A DNA stretch of 64,000 nt from Herpetosiphon geysericola (GCF_001306135.1 NZ_LGKP01000021.1:270713-334712), one strand, 5' to 3'; counted from the stretch's first letter, positions 36,661 to 45,202 are shown. Notes: a model not told the origin generated them from the sequence alone. Translations and numbers: made by a program.

Positions 36661-36689
36661 GCCCCTTTGCGCTCGCAACAGGAAAGGGC
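36661..36689 (-). promoter_or_regulatory. glgA leader hairpin overlapping the ribosome site
   Basis: On the minus strand GCCCTTT (36689-36683) can pair with AAAGGGGC (36668-36661), the latter lying 5-6 nt before the glgA ATG and serving as its only Shine-Dalgarno candidate. Pairing would hide the site. The fold is inferred from complementarity only. Confidence 0.4.
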
Positions 36690-36760
36690 ATCCTGTGCTT
36701 GCCTGCATTATACTCGTTCAGTTGGCTTGATAGAAGATCGCGTTTGTTGACGGTTGGAAC

Positions 36761-39574
36761 TTAGCAATTAACCGCCTGGACTAATGACGGACGATCCCAA
36801 CGAACAACAGCAAATGGTTGATGCATCTGCAACACTCGTTGCTGCACGCTCGCAGTATTGGGTGCGTTCAATTGAGTTTCGGCCACAATTCGATAGTATT
36901 CATAGCCAGTGATTGCTGCTCGCTGAGCCAGTTGCTGCCATTCACGCTGGGCTGTTGCTCGCTCGCCAATTGCTTCGCTAATCAGCGCCGCCAAACAGGC
37001 ATAATCCAGGGCAGCTTCGCCATTACCTGTTGGCGGCAAGGTTTGGTTCATGAGGCTATAAGCCTGCTCAGCACCGTCGTCGAGCAAACTCAAGAGGAGG
37101 GTATGACGTTGCCATGCGATCTGCAAGCCGCTATTCTTTTGGCCATTTGCCAGCGCCGCAAGCTGCTCAAGGCCTTGGCGCGCTGCTGCAAACTCAGCCC
37201 GCAAAAGCCAACACAGCACCGCTGTATCGAGCATTGCCCCGCGAAATAGTGGCTCGCCACTAGCCCCAAGCAGCTGCAAATTTTGGATAATCATGTGTTG
37301 TGCTTGTTCAGTTTGGCCTAAGGCGAGCAAGGTAATCGCCGTTTGGTTGCGCGAATTGAACCAGCCTTGTTGATCGGCGATCTGTTGTTTGAGCGCACAG
37401 GTTTGTTCGAGGGTTGTTAAGGCAAGCTGAGGCTGACCACGCATCAACTGAATAATGGCTTGGGTGTGTTGCATCCGTGCTTGGGCATAGCGATCGCCAA
37501 TTTGGATTAAGCCAGTTACTGCCTGTTCAATCGTCGCTTCTGCCTGTTTCAAATCGCCTTTGGTATAGTAAATATTAGCGAGGTTGGCCAAGGCCCGCGG
37601 GCGCACCCGATCCAAGCGAGCAAGCTTGGTTTGGGCCAACACATCGTGCCAGGTTTGAATACTGGCCTCGATTTCGCCAGTATATTGCTGCACAATCGCT
37701 AAGGTTCCGCCAGCCCGTGCCCGAATTTCGGCCAGCGTTGTAATGTGGGTCGCATCAAGTTGGTTGGCCAACCCAATTGCATGTTCGGCGGCTACCCGGG
37801 CAGGGCCAAATTGCGATTGCAGCAACAGGGCCTTGCTGAGGGCCATCTGCAATAAGCCATGTAAGCGAATTTCCTCAGCATCAAGGTTGGCAAGTGTTTG
37901 TTCGAGCACGCTTTGGGCAGCAGCAGCCTGATTGAGATGGAGCATTGCGCCAGCTAAGCGCCAAACCAAATCCGCTCGTTGGGTTGGTTGCCATGCCACA
38001 ACCAAGGCTTCGCGATAGATTGCCTCGGCGGCGCTGGCTTGGCTGGTTGCCATTAAAAACTCGCCATAGGTTTGGAGCCATTGCAATAAGCAGCCTGGAT
38101 GCTGCTGCTCCACACTTGAGCGAATGGTTTGCAACATTTCAGCAGCAGTGCTAGCCAAACCTTGCTGAATCAGCCGATCGCGGTGTTGCTGCAAACAATC
38201 CAAGGCAGCTGGAATAGCGGCGGCAGCGATCGCATGCTGGGCGGCACGAATCGGATCAAGTGCTTGTAAGGCATTGGCTAATTGATGGTGCAAGCCTTTG
38301 CGGCGTGCAGGTTGACTACGCAGTTGGGAATCCATATAATCTTGAACCAATGGCAAAACAGTGGCATGGCTCGGCGTATCAATCAACTGACGGCGGGTCA
38401 AATCGCTCAGCGCTTGGTGCCATTGATATGGCCCATCGACCGCAAAGCTACACTCCATCGGCCATTCAGCGTGCAAATTCAGTGGCTGAGCAGCAACCGC
38501 CAAAAGCGTCAGCAAGCGTTCGCTACTACTTGGTAATTGACGAAGCATCTGTTCAAGCACAAAACTGGCAATCTGTGGCTCATCAATCAAATGCTGCAAG
38601 CCGGCAGCGTCAATCCCATCAACCAATAAGCCAATCGTTAACCGCAATAACCCAGGATTTGCCTGGGTGCGTTCGATCACATGCTGGCTTGTTTCAACGC
38701 CATAATGCTGGAACAACGCTCGAGCCTCAGCAGGCTCAAATCCATGCAAGCCCCAATAATGAAATCCTTGCAAATTGAATTGCTCACGGCTCAGCACCAG
38801 CATGTGGCTGTTGGTTTTTTGGGCTAGCTGCTCAAGCATCAGGCGTAGTTGGGGCTGATCGATCAAAAGTTGGGCATTATCAAAGCACAGTAAGGCCGGA
38901 ATCTGGTGCAAGCCATGGATTAATAGCCCTAGTTGGCGCTCAAAACTCAAGCCAAGCTCGCCATCGTTGGGCAGATGCAGCAATGGTTCAACTTGGCTAG
39001 CACCATGGCTCAGCAAAAAAAGTGCCAATTGGCAGATCAAAATCTCGCTTGTAAGGTTAATGGTGGCGGTGAAACTAAACCAAAAGCAGCGCTCGCCCCA
39101 ACGTTGTGCCAGCTGGCTGGCGATCACCGTTTTGCCAACCCCAGCCAGCCCATTCACCATCAAACAGCGTTCGCTGGCTAAACGTTGCTGAAGTTGACTG
39201 GTGGCCTTGCGCTCAATCAAGCAGTTTGGCAACGGTGGCGGTAGCTCAAGCAAACCAAGCTCGCTCTGCTGCTGCTCGATTTTTCTGCTTAGCGTGACAT
39301 TTGCCCCAACCAATGGCTCGCCGCGGGCTGCCGCTGCTAGCTCCAACAAACGCGCCACACTCGTTGGATCATCATTCAGATCAAGGGCTGGCACTATTAA
39401 TGCTACCACGCTGGTTAGGTCGGGCAAGCGTTGATTATTTTCCAAGCGCGAGATATGGGCCTCGCTATAGCCCGTCGCAATTGCCAAATCGCGCTGAGTG
39501 AGTCGCGCTCTGCGCCGCAGAAAATGGAGCAGTGCTCCGAACGTCGCAAACGAATCGAGCTTAACTGCTGACAT
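36761..39574 (-). CDS. XRE-type HTH protein with NTPase and TPR-like domains (signal-transduction ATPase)
   Basis: 937-aa multidomain regulator. XRE helix-turn-helix at about 15-65 (LTQRDLAIATGYSEAHISRLENNQRLPDL). An NB-ARC/AAA-type ATPase follows: P-loop GLAGVGKT at 142-149, Walker B-like ALLCFDNAQLL and MLVLSREQ. Then a winged-helix-like region, and from about 420 many TPR-like helices (ALANLANIYYTKGDLKQAEA; ALGQTEQAQHMI). Such STAND-family proteins act as signal-responsive switches; the target is unknown. The start is ATG 39574, with GAGGAGG 6 nt upstream. It is divergent from a small Thr-rich gene. Confidence 0.88.
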   Translation of the reverse strand: MSAVKLDSFATFGALLHFLRRRARLTQRDLAIATGYSEAHISRLENNQRLPDLTSVVALIVPALDLNDDPTSVARLLELAAAARGEPLVGANVTLSRKIEQQQSELGLLELPPPLPNCLIERKATSQLQQRLASERCLMVNGLAGVGKTVIASQLAQRWGERCFWFSFTATINLTSEILICQLALFLLSHGASQVEPLLHLPNDGELGLSFERQLGLLIHGLHQIPALLCFDNAQLLIDQPQLRLMLEQLAQKTNSHMLVLSREQFNLQGFHYWGLHGFEPAEARALFQHYGVETSQHVIERTQANPGLLRLTIGLLVDGIDAAGLQHLIDEPQIASFVLEQMLRQLPSSSERLLTLLAVAAQPLNLHAEWPMECSFAVDGPYQWHQALSDLTRRQLIDTPSHATVLPLVQDYMDSQLRSQPARRKGLHHQLANALQALDPIRAAQHAIAAAAIPAALDCLQQHRDRLIQQGLASTAAEMLQTIRSSVEQQHPGCLLQWLQTYGEFLMATSQASAAEAIYREALVVAWQPTQRADLVWRLAGAMLHLNQAAAAQSVLEQTLANLDAEEIRLHGLLQMALSKALLLQSQFGPARVAAEHAIGLANQLDATHITTLAEIRARAGGTLAIVQQYTGEIEASIQTWHDVLAQTKLARLDRVRPRALANLANIYYTKGDLKQAEATIEQAVTGLIQIGDRYAQARMQHTQAIIQLMRGQPQLALTTLEQTCALKQQIADQQGWFNSRNQTAITLLALGQTEQAQHMIIQNLQLLGASGEPLFRGAMLDTAVLCWLLRAEFAAARQGLEQLAALANGQKNSGLQIAWQRHTLLLSLLDDGAEQAYSLMNQTLPPTGNGEAALDYACLAALISEAIGERATAQREWQQLAQRAAITGYEYYRIVAETQLNAPNTASVQQRVLQMHQPFAVVRWDRPSLVQAVNC

Positions 39575-39781
39575 GAGAAGCCTCCTCAATGGTGTGGAAA
39601 GTGTTCAGGTCACCAAATCGTCATTCATGTGGCATTAAGAGGAGTACGTACTGCGAGTATTTCTCGTTACTTGCTTGAATAAAGGGCAGCTATTTGGCAA
39701 GAATTGTCATATTTTGCAGCGTGAAGTTTGCTATGCTAACGCGCAAACAAGCTTGAGCAGCTAAACCAAAGGAGTTGCCCA

Positions 39782-39985
39782 ATGCGCCGAATTGTGCGCC
39801 GCACAGTAACCACGGTTACAACAATTACCACGACCATCACGTGGCAAGAAACTGCGACCGATCAAGCAAGCAAGCCTGAAATAAGCCCTGAGCAGCCGCC
39901 TAATTTTGAGCAGAGCATTCAAATCGTAAGCAATCACGCAAATTCGTTTGGCCCGCTTGAGGCCGAGCCAAACCCAATTGGGTAA
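39782..39985 (+). CDS. Small Thr-rich protein, unknown
   Basis: 67 aa: basic N-terminus (MRRIVRRTV), a Thr-rich stretch (TTVTTITTTITW), then an acidic/Pro tail. No recognised family. It is supported mainly by a good AAAGGAG 5 nt before the ATG and by its place between two genes on the same strand. It could be spurious. Confidence 0.5.
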   Translation: MRRIVRRTVTTVTTITTTITWQETATDQASKPEISPEQPPNFEQSIQIVSNHANSFGPLEAEPNPIG

Positions 39986-40041
39986 TTCGTAGCAAGGTCT
40001 AGTCGATTGAACAACTAGACGTTATCGATGGAGAACATTCC

Positions 40042-40713
40042 ATGAGCAACGATCAATATTCCAACCAACCACCAGTTGATCCCAATCAACAACCATATCA
40101 GCCCTATAACCAAGCGCCGCCAAATCAGCAGCAACAGCAACCATATCAGCCCTATAATCAACCACCACCAGACCAACAACAACCGTATCAACCCTACCAG
40201 CCTTATAGCCAAGGGCCACAAACCCAACCCCAAGGCCAATTTGTCGTGCCCAGTAGCGATCAATTAGTAAGTGGCTTTAAGGGCTTATCGCAAGGGCGGC
40301 GCTTGGCAATTGGCGGTGGTCTCGTAGCGTGGATTAGCTATTTCTTGCCCTGGTATCATGTGCGATCAACCCTTGTTAATGTCAATGAAACAGTGAATGG
40401 GATAACTGGTTTCTTACCATCGCTTGGCTTTCTCCTGCTCAGTGCTATCCTCGCTAGCTTAATTGCGCCGCTTTTTGGCAAACATATTTATCCGCTAATC
40501 CAACGCACTCTTAATCTAACATTCGGTAAAGCAGTTTTTCTTGCCAATGCAGCAGTCTTGGCTATGGCCTTAATTGGTGGCTTGATCGCGAAGCCAGATA
40601 ATAGTGGCTTTGCAGAGATTGATGCTGGCTTCAGTTTTGGCTTCTATTTGGCAATTTTGGCCTTGGGTGCAGCCACAGCTGGCGGCTGGATGATGCAACA
40701 AAATCGCGAATAA
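40042..40713 (+). CDS. Membrane protein with Gln/Pro/Tyr-rich N-terminal repeats
   Basis: 223 aa. Residues 1-70 are low-complexity, with repeated QPYQPYNQPP units. The C-terminal part has about four hydrophobic segments at 90-104, 125-145, 165-185 and 198-215. The soluble N-terminal tail followed by a small four-helix membrane domain resembles many Gram-positive-like envelope proteins, but no family is recognised. RBS GGAG lies 8 nt upstream of the ATG. It is 56 nt after the Thr-rich gene and probably cotranscribed. Confidence 0.75.
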   Translation: MSNDQYSNQPPVDPNQQPYQPYNQAPPNQQQQQPYQPYNQPPPDQQQPYQPYQPYSQGPQTQPQGQFVVPSSDQLVSGFKGLSQGRRLAIGGGLVAWISYFLPWYHVRSTLVNVNETVNGITGFLPSLGFLLLSAILASLIAPLFGKHIYPLIQRTLNLTFGKAVFLANAAVLAMALIGGLIAKPDNSGFAEIDAGFSFGFYLAILALGAATAGGWMMQQNRE

Positions 40714-40750
40714 CCCTCAATAGCGTTTAATCGATTACATTAATCGTATG

Positions 40751-40790
40751 CCCCAGCCATACTGCAAATACTTGGCTGGGGTATTTGTTT
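40751..40790 (+). terminator. Terminator after the QPY-repeat membrane protein
   Basis: Inverted repeat CCCCAGCCA (40751-40759) / TGGCTGGGG (40773-40781), followed by TATTTGTTT. Confidence 0.82.
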
Positions 40791-40797
40791 AATCAAT

Positions 40798-41952
40798 TCA
40801 CGGCTTGGTCTTTTCAGCAAACCCAGCATGCTCGGCATTGGGCAGGCCTAAAAAACCATTGACGGTTGCTGGTCGCCAGGGCAGCCGAAAAGTGCGCAGA
40901 ATTCGTTCGAGTGCAGCTCGATCTTGTTTGGTAGTTGTGAATAGTTGCTGACCAATCCAGAGCACCACTTTTGCGTGAATATCTGCACGCTCAATCGTCG
41001 ATTTCTTATAGCGCAAAGCGCCCAAGGCCAGCATTAAGAGTGCTGCAACATCGTAATCGTTCAAGGCTGCATCTTGGCCTTCAAGGTAGGCAAGGCATTG
41101 CTCAGCAAGCTGAATGCGCTCACTCAACGGTCGCCGATACAGCATCAAGGCACAATCGAACCAATAGCTATGGGCTAGCCCAAGCGCATTATAGGTTTCA
41201 ATCAGGCGCAGATTGTTGACGCTGACGGTAGCAATCAGCCATGCATACATTGTTTCAGGAACCTGCTGCGCAGTTTGGGTCATAACGAATGCTGCTGTTA
41301 ATTTCACCAATGGCTCCTGCGCTTGATCAAATGTCTCGCTCACCCACGCTAGCGCTGCCAGATCGGCGCTCGCCCAAGCAACAAACTGATAGCTCGCCTG
41401 TAGCAACGGTCGCTGCTCTGCCAGCGCACATGGCAAAACCGCTGCCCACAACCCGCCATCAACTGCTACACAACAAGCAACAATCCGCAAGATTGTCTGC
41501 GCAAACTGCTCATCAGGGTCATGCAACAATGGCAGCAGGTTGGGAAATTCCTCAATAACTAATGCGTAGGGGATTATGCGCGCGCTATCAGCACCATAGT
41601 GCGCTCTAAATGTCCCATTATCGTAGACAAAATAGAACCAAGGAGTCCGTGATGGGTGGGCGGGAGCGATGGATTCAACAATCTGCATCACCAAGTCGCT
41701 GATGTAAGTTCGCGAGTAGCCCTTAGCCGTAAACAGCTTACTCAGCAGATAGGGAAAGGCCTCCAATCCCGCAGTCGAGACCGAGCGAAAACCCACGAAT
41801 GGTTTCTCTAACGCTGCATACGCCTTGTCAACCACTGTTGGATCAGGATGAATCAGATTGCGCAGCTGCTGCGCTGTATCAAGCCTATTATGACCAGCAT
41901 CATAGTGCTGGTAGATCGTACTCCATGGAATGTGGTCAAGCTCATCGCTCAT
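40798..41952 (-). CDS. Alpha-helical, HEAT-like protein of unknown function
   Basis: 384 aa, soluble, rich in helices of HEAT-repeat style: VVDKAYAALEKPFVGFRS, FPYLLSKLF, FPNLLPLLHDPDEQFAQTIL, LAALAWVSETFD and YDVAALLMLALGALRYKKS. No catalytic motif. Related proteins often sit next to polymorphic or contact-dependent loci, but nothing here shows that. RBS GAGAGG precedes the ATG. Monocistronic. Confidence 0.7.
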   Translation of the reverse strand: MSDELDHIPWSTIYQHYDAGHNRLDTAQQLRNLIHPDPTVVDKAYAALEKPFVGFRSVSTAGLEAFPYLLSKLFTAKGYSRTYISDLVMQIVESIAPAHPSRTPWFYFVYDNGTFRAHYGADSARIIPYALVIEEFPNLLPLLHDPDEQFAQTILRIVACCVAVDGGLWAAVLPCALAEQRPLLQASYQFVAWASADLAALAWVSETFDQAQEPLVKLTAAFVMTQTAQQVPETMYAWLIATVSVNNLRLIETYNALGLAHSYWFDCALMLYRRPLSERIQLAEQCLAYLEGQDAALNDYDVAALLMLALGALRYKKSTIERADIHAKVVLWIGQQLFTTTKQDRAALERILRTFRLPWRPATVNGFLGLPNAEHAGFAEKTKP

Positions 41953-42052
41953 ATCTACCTCTCTTGGTTGCTAAGAATATGCATCAATGATTATTGTAGC
42001 GCTTCATGCTAAGCTGTGCTAAAAAGCGAAACCTGCGCAGCAAAGGAACTGT

Positions 42053-42481
42053 ATGCAATCGAAAATCTACGTGGCGTTACAATTTATCTGTTTGGGGTTG
42101 TTGGCGGCAAGCACACCGTTGTACAATGTACCAAACTTGTGGTTTATTGTGTTTGGGCTGGGCTTTGGCTTGGGCATATGGGCCATGATCAGCATGCGGC
42201 TCAATAATTTATCGATTATGCCTGAACTGCTTGTAACAGCTCAATTAACCGTCCATGGTCCCTATCGCTGGATTCGCCACCCAATGTACACTGCCTTGGC
42301 GCTCTGTAGCTTGGCGTGGGTGATGGTTGATCCTCGGCTTTGGCGCTGGTTGGTTTTGGCAATGTTGCTAATCGATTTGTGGCTCAAAGCGCGTTACGAA
42401 GAGCAATTGCTCATCCAGCGCTTTGCCAATTATGCTGTCTATCAACAACGCACGAAGCGCTTTATTCCGTGGCTGGTGTAG
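42053..42481 (+). CDS. Isoprenylcysteine carboxyl methyltransferase-family membrane methyltransferase
   Basis: 142 aa with hydrophobic segments at about 5-20, 25-43, 73-95 and 97-107. The family core is present: VHGPYRWIRHPMYTALAL, with the RHP-xY SAM-binding motif, and a C-terminal KARYEEQLLIQRFANYAVYQQRTKRFIP, in which the E-E-x-L and Y-x-x-Y marks are typical. The substrate is unknown; bacterial members methylate diverse small molecules or lipids. RBS AAAGGA lies upstream of the ATG. The last 20 nt overlap the convergent gene. Confidence 0.85.
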   Translation: MQSKIYVALQFICLGLLAASTPLYNVPNLWFIVFGLGFGLGIWAMISMRLNNLSIMPELLVTAQLTVHGPYRWIRHPMYTALALCSLAWVMVDPRLWRWLVLAMLLIDLWLKARYEEQLLIQRFANYAVYQQRTKRFIPWLV

Positions 42482-42950
42482 CCAACACAACCACATCGGG
42501 ATAGCGCGGATGAACCTTCAGGCTAAGGTATTGGTTGCGGCGTGGCGTTTGGGCATTATGAAGATAACGATAGAGCGTTACTTGGCGAGTTGGCTGATTG
42601 GGCTGATTAATTTCAACCTGCAACCGATATTCGCGTTCGGTAATTCGATTTGAAAAGCCCCGCGCACGGCGATGTTTCCAGCCAGTTGGTGCAACATCGA
42701 CGATCCGGCCTTGCACCAGCAGGCCAATTTTTTCTGCTTCGCGATAACGTGGTGGCTTGAGTGCCCAACGCGTCGCCACATATATTCCTATTCCAAAACC
42801 TACACAGCCAAGCACCGTTACAACAATAAAGAAGGTTGGATATTTGCGGGGATCGATTACAAAAATTGAGCCAATGTTGAAAATTAGATACCCAATAATC
42901 GTACCAAGCATCGCCAACATCAACCGCCCAGCCGTTTGCGACGAACCCAT
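42462..42950 (-). CDS. Two-helix membrane protein with C-terminal beta-rich domain
   Basis: 162 aa. Hydrophobic segments at 10-31 and 38-60, then a basic cytoplasmic part (RGRIVDVAPTGWKHRRARGF; REYRLQVEIN; LHNAQTPRRNQYLSLKVHPRYPDVVVL). This resembles DUF3592-like proteins in which a small beta domain follows membrane helices. Function unknown. RBS GAGG precedes the ATG. Divergent from the third metallohydrolase gene. Confidence 0.7.
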   Translation of the reverse strand: MGSSQTAGRLMLAMLGTIIGYLIFNIGSIFVIDPRKYPTFFIVVTVLGCVGFGIGIYVATRWALKPPRYREAEKIGLLVQGRIVDVAPTGWKHRRARGFSNRITEREYRLQVEINQPNQPTRQVTLYRYLHNAQTPRRNQYLSLKVHPRYPDVVVLATPATE

Positions 42951-42981
42951 ATTAGCCTCACTTATTGGAGAATGAAACTCA

Positions 42982-43866
42982 ATGGTTGCGCTCGATCAAT
43001 TACAACCCTTAACTGAACGAACGTTTTGGTTGCCCGCTGATAGCCGCACCGATCGCCCAATGTTGGGCTTAGTGGTGGGCGATCGCGAGTGTTTATTAAT
43101 CGATGCAGGCAATTCGCCCGCTCACGTTGGCTTATTATGCCAAGCGATTCAGGCCCAAGGCTTACCGCAACCAACGAGCCTCGCCATCACTCACTGGCAT
43201 TGGGATCATGTGTTTGGCATGGCAACCCTCAACTTACCAAGCTACGCCTCGCAGGAAACCGACCGCATTTTGCGCGTGTTGGCAACCCTCGATTGGGGCG
43301 ATGCAGCTTTGGATCAACGGGTTGAGGCTGGACTAGAAATCGCATTTTGCCGCGATATGATCAAGGCCGAAATGCCCGAGCGCAGCCAGTTGCAGATTGT
43401 GCCAGCAACCAGCACCATCGCCCAGCAATTAAGCCTTGATTTAGGTAATTGTTCTGCCGAATTAATCGTCGTTGGTGGCGATCATGCCCACGATTCAATG
43501 ATTGTGTTTGTTCCAAGTCAAGCGGTAGTCTTTTTGGGCGATTGTATCTACGACGACCTGTATCATGGAGCAAGACGCTTAACCAGCAGCCAACTTTTCC
43601 CTGTATTAGATCGTTTATTGGCTTTTCCAGCCAAATATTATTGCGCAAGCCACCATGGCCAGCCACTAACGCGGGCTGAATTTGAGGCCGAAGCTCAGCT
43701 TTTACGCCAAATTGGCACCATCGTAATCCAGTTTGGCCCTGAGCCTGAGCTAATTTTGGCCCAAATTAGCCAACAATTCGATAACCTATTAACCGAAGAT
43801 CATCATGCAATTATGGCAGCATTTTTGGCAGGCTTGGCGCTGCCCGAAGTTGCGTCGATTTATTAA
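42982..43866 (+). CDS. Metallo-beta-lactamase-fold hydrolase
   Basis: 294-aa zinc hydrolase unrelated in detail to the pair at 9-10 kb. Metal motif THWHWDHVFGM, then GGDHAHDSMIV, FLGDCIYDD and ASHHGQPLT, giving the full set of His/Asp ligands. It opens with an ERTFWLPADSRTDRPMLGLVVG stretch that occurs in a family of uncharacterised MBL proteins. Cytoplasmic. GGAG lies 11 nt upstream of the ATG, a somewhat long spacing. Confidence 0.86.
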   Translation: MVALDQLQPLTERTFWLPADSRTDRPMLGLVVGDRECLLIDAGNSPAHVGLLCQAIQAQGLPQPTSLAITHWHWDHVFGMATLNLPSYASQETDRILRVLATLDWGDAALDQRVEAGLEIAFCRDMIKAEMPERSQLQIVPATSTIAQQLSLDLGNCSAELIVVGGDHAHDSMIVFVPSQAVVFLGDCIYDDLYHGARRLTSSQLFPVLDRLLAFPAKYYCASHHGQPLTRAEFEAEAQLLRQIGTIVIQFGPEPELILAQISQQFDNLLTEDHHAIMAAFLAGLALPEVASIY

Positions 43867-43867
43867 A

Positions 43868-43898
43868 CAAAAAGCGTGCTGGAGCTATCCAGCACGCT
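43868..43898 (-). terminator. Terminator of the downstream 58-aa gene
   Basis: On the minus strand AGCGTGCTGG pairs with CCAGCACGCT (10-bp stem, 6-nt loop), followed by TTTTTG. It lies 5 nt after the stop codon at 43904 and may also serve the convergent gene. Confidence 0.9.
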
Positions 43899-43903
43899 CA
43901 GCT

Positions 43904-44080
43904 TTAGGCTTGTTCGGATTTAACCTCGTGCACAGCCTCAAGCGAATAATCCAATTGATCGATATGTGGTGGCTCTTTGGCTTTTTGAACGATGATGCTA
44001 GCGCGTTGCCACAATGTTGAAATTGCTTTGGCCAAGCCCACCAAACCTAGCCCAGCCACAATCGCGATAATAATCGGCAT
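43904..44080 (-). CDS. 58-aa single-TM protein, copy 1 of a tandem pair
   Basis: Below the usual size cut-off and found by reading the minus strand. One N-terminal membrane helix (PIIIAIVAGLGLVGLAKAI) is followed by a short cytoplasmic tail with VQKAKEPPHID and ending EVKSEQA. The neighbour at 44145-44321 has exactly the same length and the same tail pattern VQKA-x-E-x-PHID-xx-YS-xxxx-EVK. RBS GGAGG lies 4 nt before the ATG. Function unknown; perhaps a small subunit or regulator of a membrane complex. Confidence 0.8.
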   Translation of the reverse strand: MPIIIAIVAGLGLVGLAKAISTLWQRASIIVQKAKEPPHIDQLDYSLEAVHEVKSEQA

Positions 44081-44109
44081 TGTGCCTCCAGCCTACAATT
44101 AAACAAACG

Positions 44110-44134
44110 GCGTACTGAAAGAAATCCAGTACGC
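44110..44134 (-). terminator. Terminator between the two 58-aa genes
   Basis: GCGTACTG / CAGTACGC stem, followed on the minus strand by CGTTTGTTTA. It resembles the hairpin after copy 1, so the duplicated unit seems to include its terminator. Confidence 0.7.
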
Positions 44135-44144
44135 TGTTGTAGAT

Positions 44145-44321
44145 TTATTGATCTTCGGCCTTCACCTCGCGGCCTTGATCCATCGAATAATGACCATGAT
44201 CGATGTGAGGGGCTTCGCCAGCTTTTTGCACAACGACCCCAATTTTGAGTAGCAGCATAATCAAACCACTAATGCTGATTAAGCCCAAAATAACGAAACA
44301 GCCAATCCAAAACAGTGACAT
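44145..44321 (-). CDS. 58-aa single-TM protein, copy 2 of a tandem pair
   Basis: One membrane helix (residues 3-26, MSLFWIGCFVILGLISISG onwards) and a tail with VVQKAGEAPHIDHGHYSMDQ ending EVKAEDQ. The tail is clearly related to copy 1, while the helix is much less conserved, so selection acts on the tail. ATG 44321 is the start, since AGGAGG at 44329-44334 sits 7 nt away; a TTG 6 nt further upstream is less suitable. No known family recognised. Confidence 0.82.
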   Translation of the reverse strand: MSLFWIGCFVILGLISISGLIMLLLKIGVVVQKAGEAPHIDHGHYSMDQGREVKAEDQ

Positions 44322-44405
44322 ACACAATCCTCCTATAGTATTCCGGTCAATGCGTGAGCGCTAGAACTCACCCAAGCTCTAGCCCGTCAATCCGACCAAT
44401 AGTGC

Positions 44406-44434
44406 TTGACGAGCGATCCGAGCGGGTGTAGAAT
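44406..44434 (+). promoter_or_regulatory. Sigma-70-type promoter of the GNAT-gdh operon
   Basis: TTGACG (44406-44411), 17-nt spacer, TAGAAT (44429-44434). The predicted start at about 44441 gives a leader of roughly 85 nt with a terminator-like hairpin. Confidence 0.7.
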
Positions 44435-44454
44435 GCGCCTAGCTAACGTGCCGG

Positions 44455-44509
44455 ATCAACGTTGATTGTGGTACGCTCCAATCATCCGTGCAGGTTGCAC
44501 GGTTTTTTT
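44455..44509 (+). promoter_or_regulatory. Attenuator-like leader (palindrome plus intrinsic terminator) before the GNAT gene
   Basis: Palindrome ATCAACGTTGAT at 44455-44466, then CCGTGCA-GGT-TGCACGG (44486-44502) running into TTTTTTT (44503-44509). The hairpin lies between a good promoter and the ATG at 44525, so full-length transcription must pass it. Mechanism unknown; no leader peptide or known riboswitch recognised. Confidence 0.6.
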
Positions 44510-44524
44510 GTTTGGAAAATATCA

Positions 44525-45202
44525 ATGATTGTACCATCACCGCAAATCCGTGCAACGGTGCCTTTCCAATTAGGCGACTTGGCTTTGACAATTCGTCCGG
44601 CCATGATGGATGATCTTGGGCCAATGCTGCAATTGCAGGCGCTGGCATTTGCCGATAAATTTAGCTCGGCTTTTGGCAAGCGCGGGGTGCAACGCGGCGT
44701 TGCGGCCTTACATCAATCGCATCAAATGCAAGGGCCAAGCAGCTTACAGGGAATGTACGTCATGTTAGCTGGCAGCGAAATTGTAGGCACAATTACGTTG
44801 CGCACAATCGAGATGCGCCCAGACGATGTTGGCTTGGTTGAGCAAGCGTTTTTACGCGAGCTTGGCGCTTGGGGCGCGTTTCGTGCTGTCCATGCGCTTT
44901 CGCAAATCGACCATCGAATTGGGCGGGATGAAGGTTTTATTAGCGACGTTGCGGTTGCTGAACGCTATCGCCGCCGAGGCATTGCCCAAGCCATGATGCA
45001 ACATAGCATGACCATTGCCCGTGAACTTGGCAAACGCAAACTCGGCTTATACGTCAGTGCCTCCAATCATAACGCGCGCGCTTTATACCGTAATTTGGGC
45101 TTTAGCGAGGGCGAGGTGCGCCGCTCATGGTGGAACGCCCTGTTTCTCGGTGAACGCCGCTGGATTTATATGTCGTATAATCTTAGAGAGACTTCCGCAT
45201 AA
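44525..45202 (+). CDS. GNAT-family N-acetyltransferase, RimI-like
   Basis: 225-aa acetyltransferase. Acetyl-CoA loop RYRRRGIAQAMMQHSM near residue 150; C-terminal LGLYVSASNHNARALYRNLGF, typical of RimI-like enzymes. Upstream strands contain TIRPAMMDDLGPMLQLQALAF. The N-terminal 20 residues are an extension of unknown role. Substrate unknown. The start ATG 44525 follows the leader terminator by 15 nt, and a reading from 44462 would pass through the terminator. It is 50 nt upstream of glutamate dehydrogenase and probably cotranscribed with it. Confidence 0.87.
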   Translation: MIVPSPQIRATVPFQLGDLALTIRPAMMDDLGPMLQLQALAFADKFSSAFGKRGVQRGVAALHQSHQMQGPSSLQGMYVMLAGSEIVGTITLRTIEMRPDDVGLVEQAFLRELGAWGAFRAVHALSQIDHRIGRDEGFISDVAVAERYRRRGIAQAMMQHSMTIARELGKRKLGLYVSASNHNARALYRNLGFSEGEVRRSWWNALFLGERRWIYMSYNLRETSA

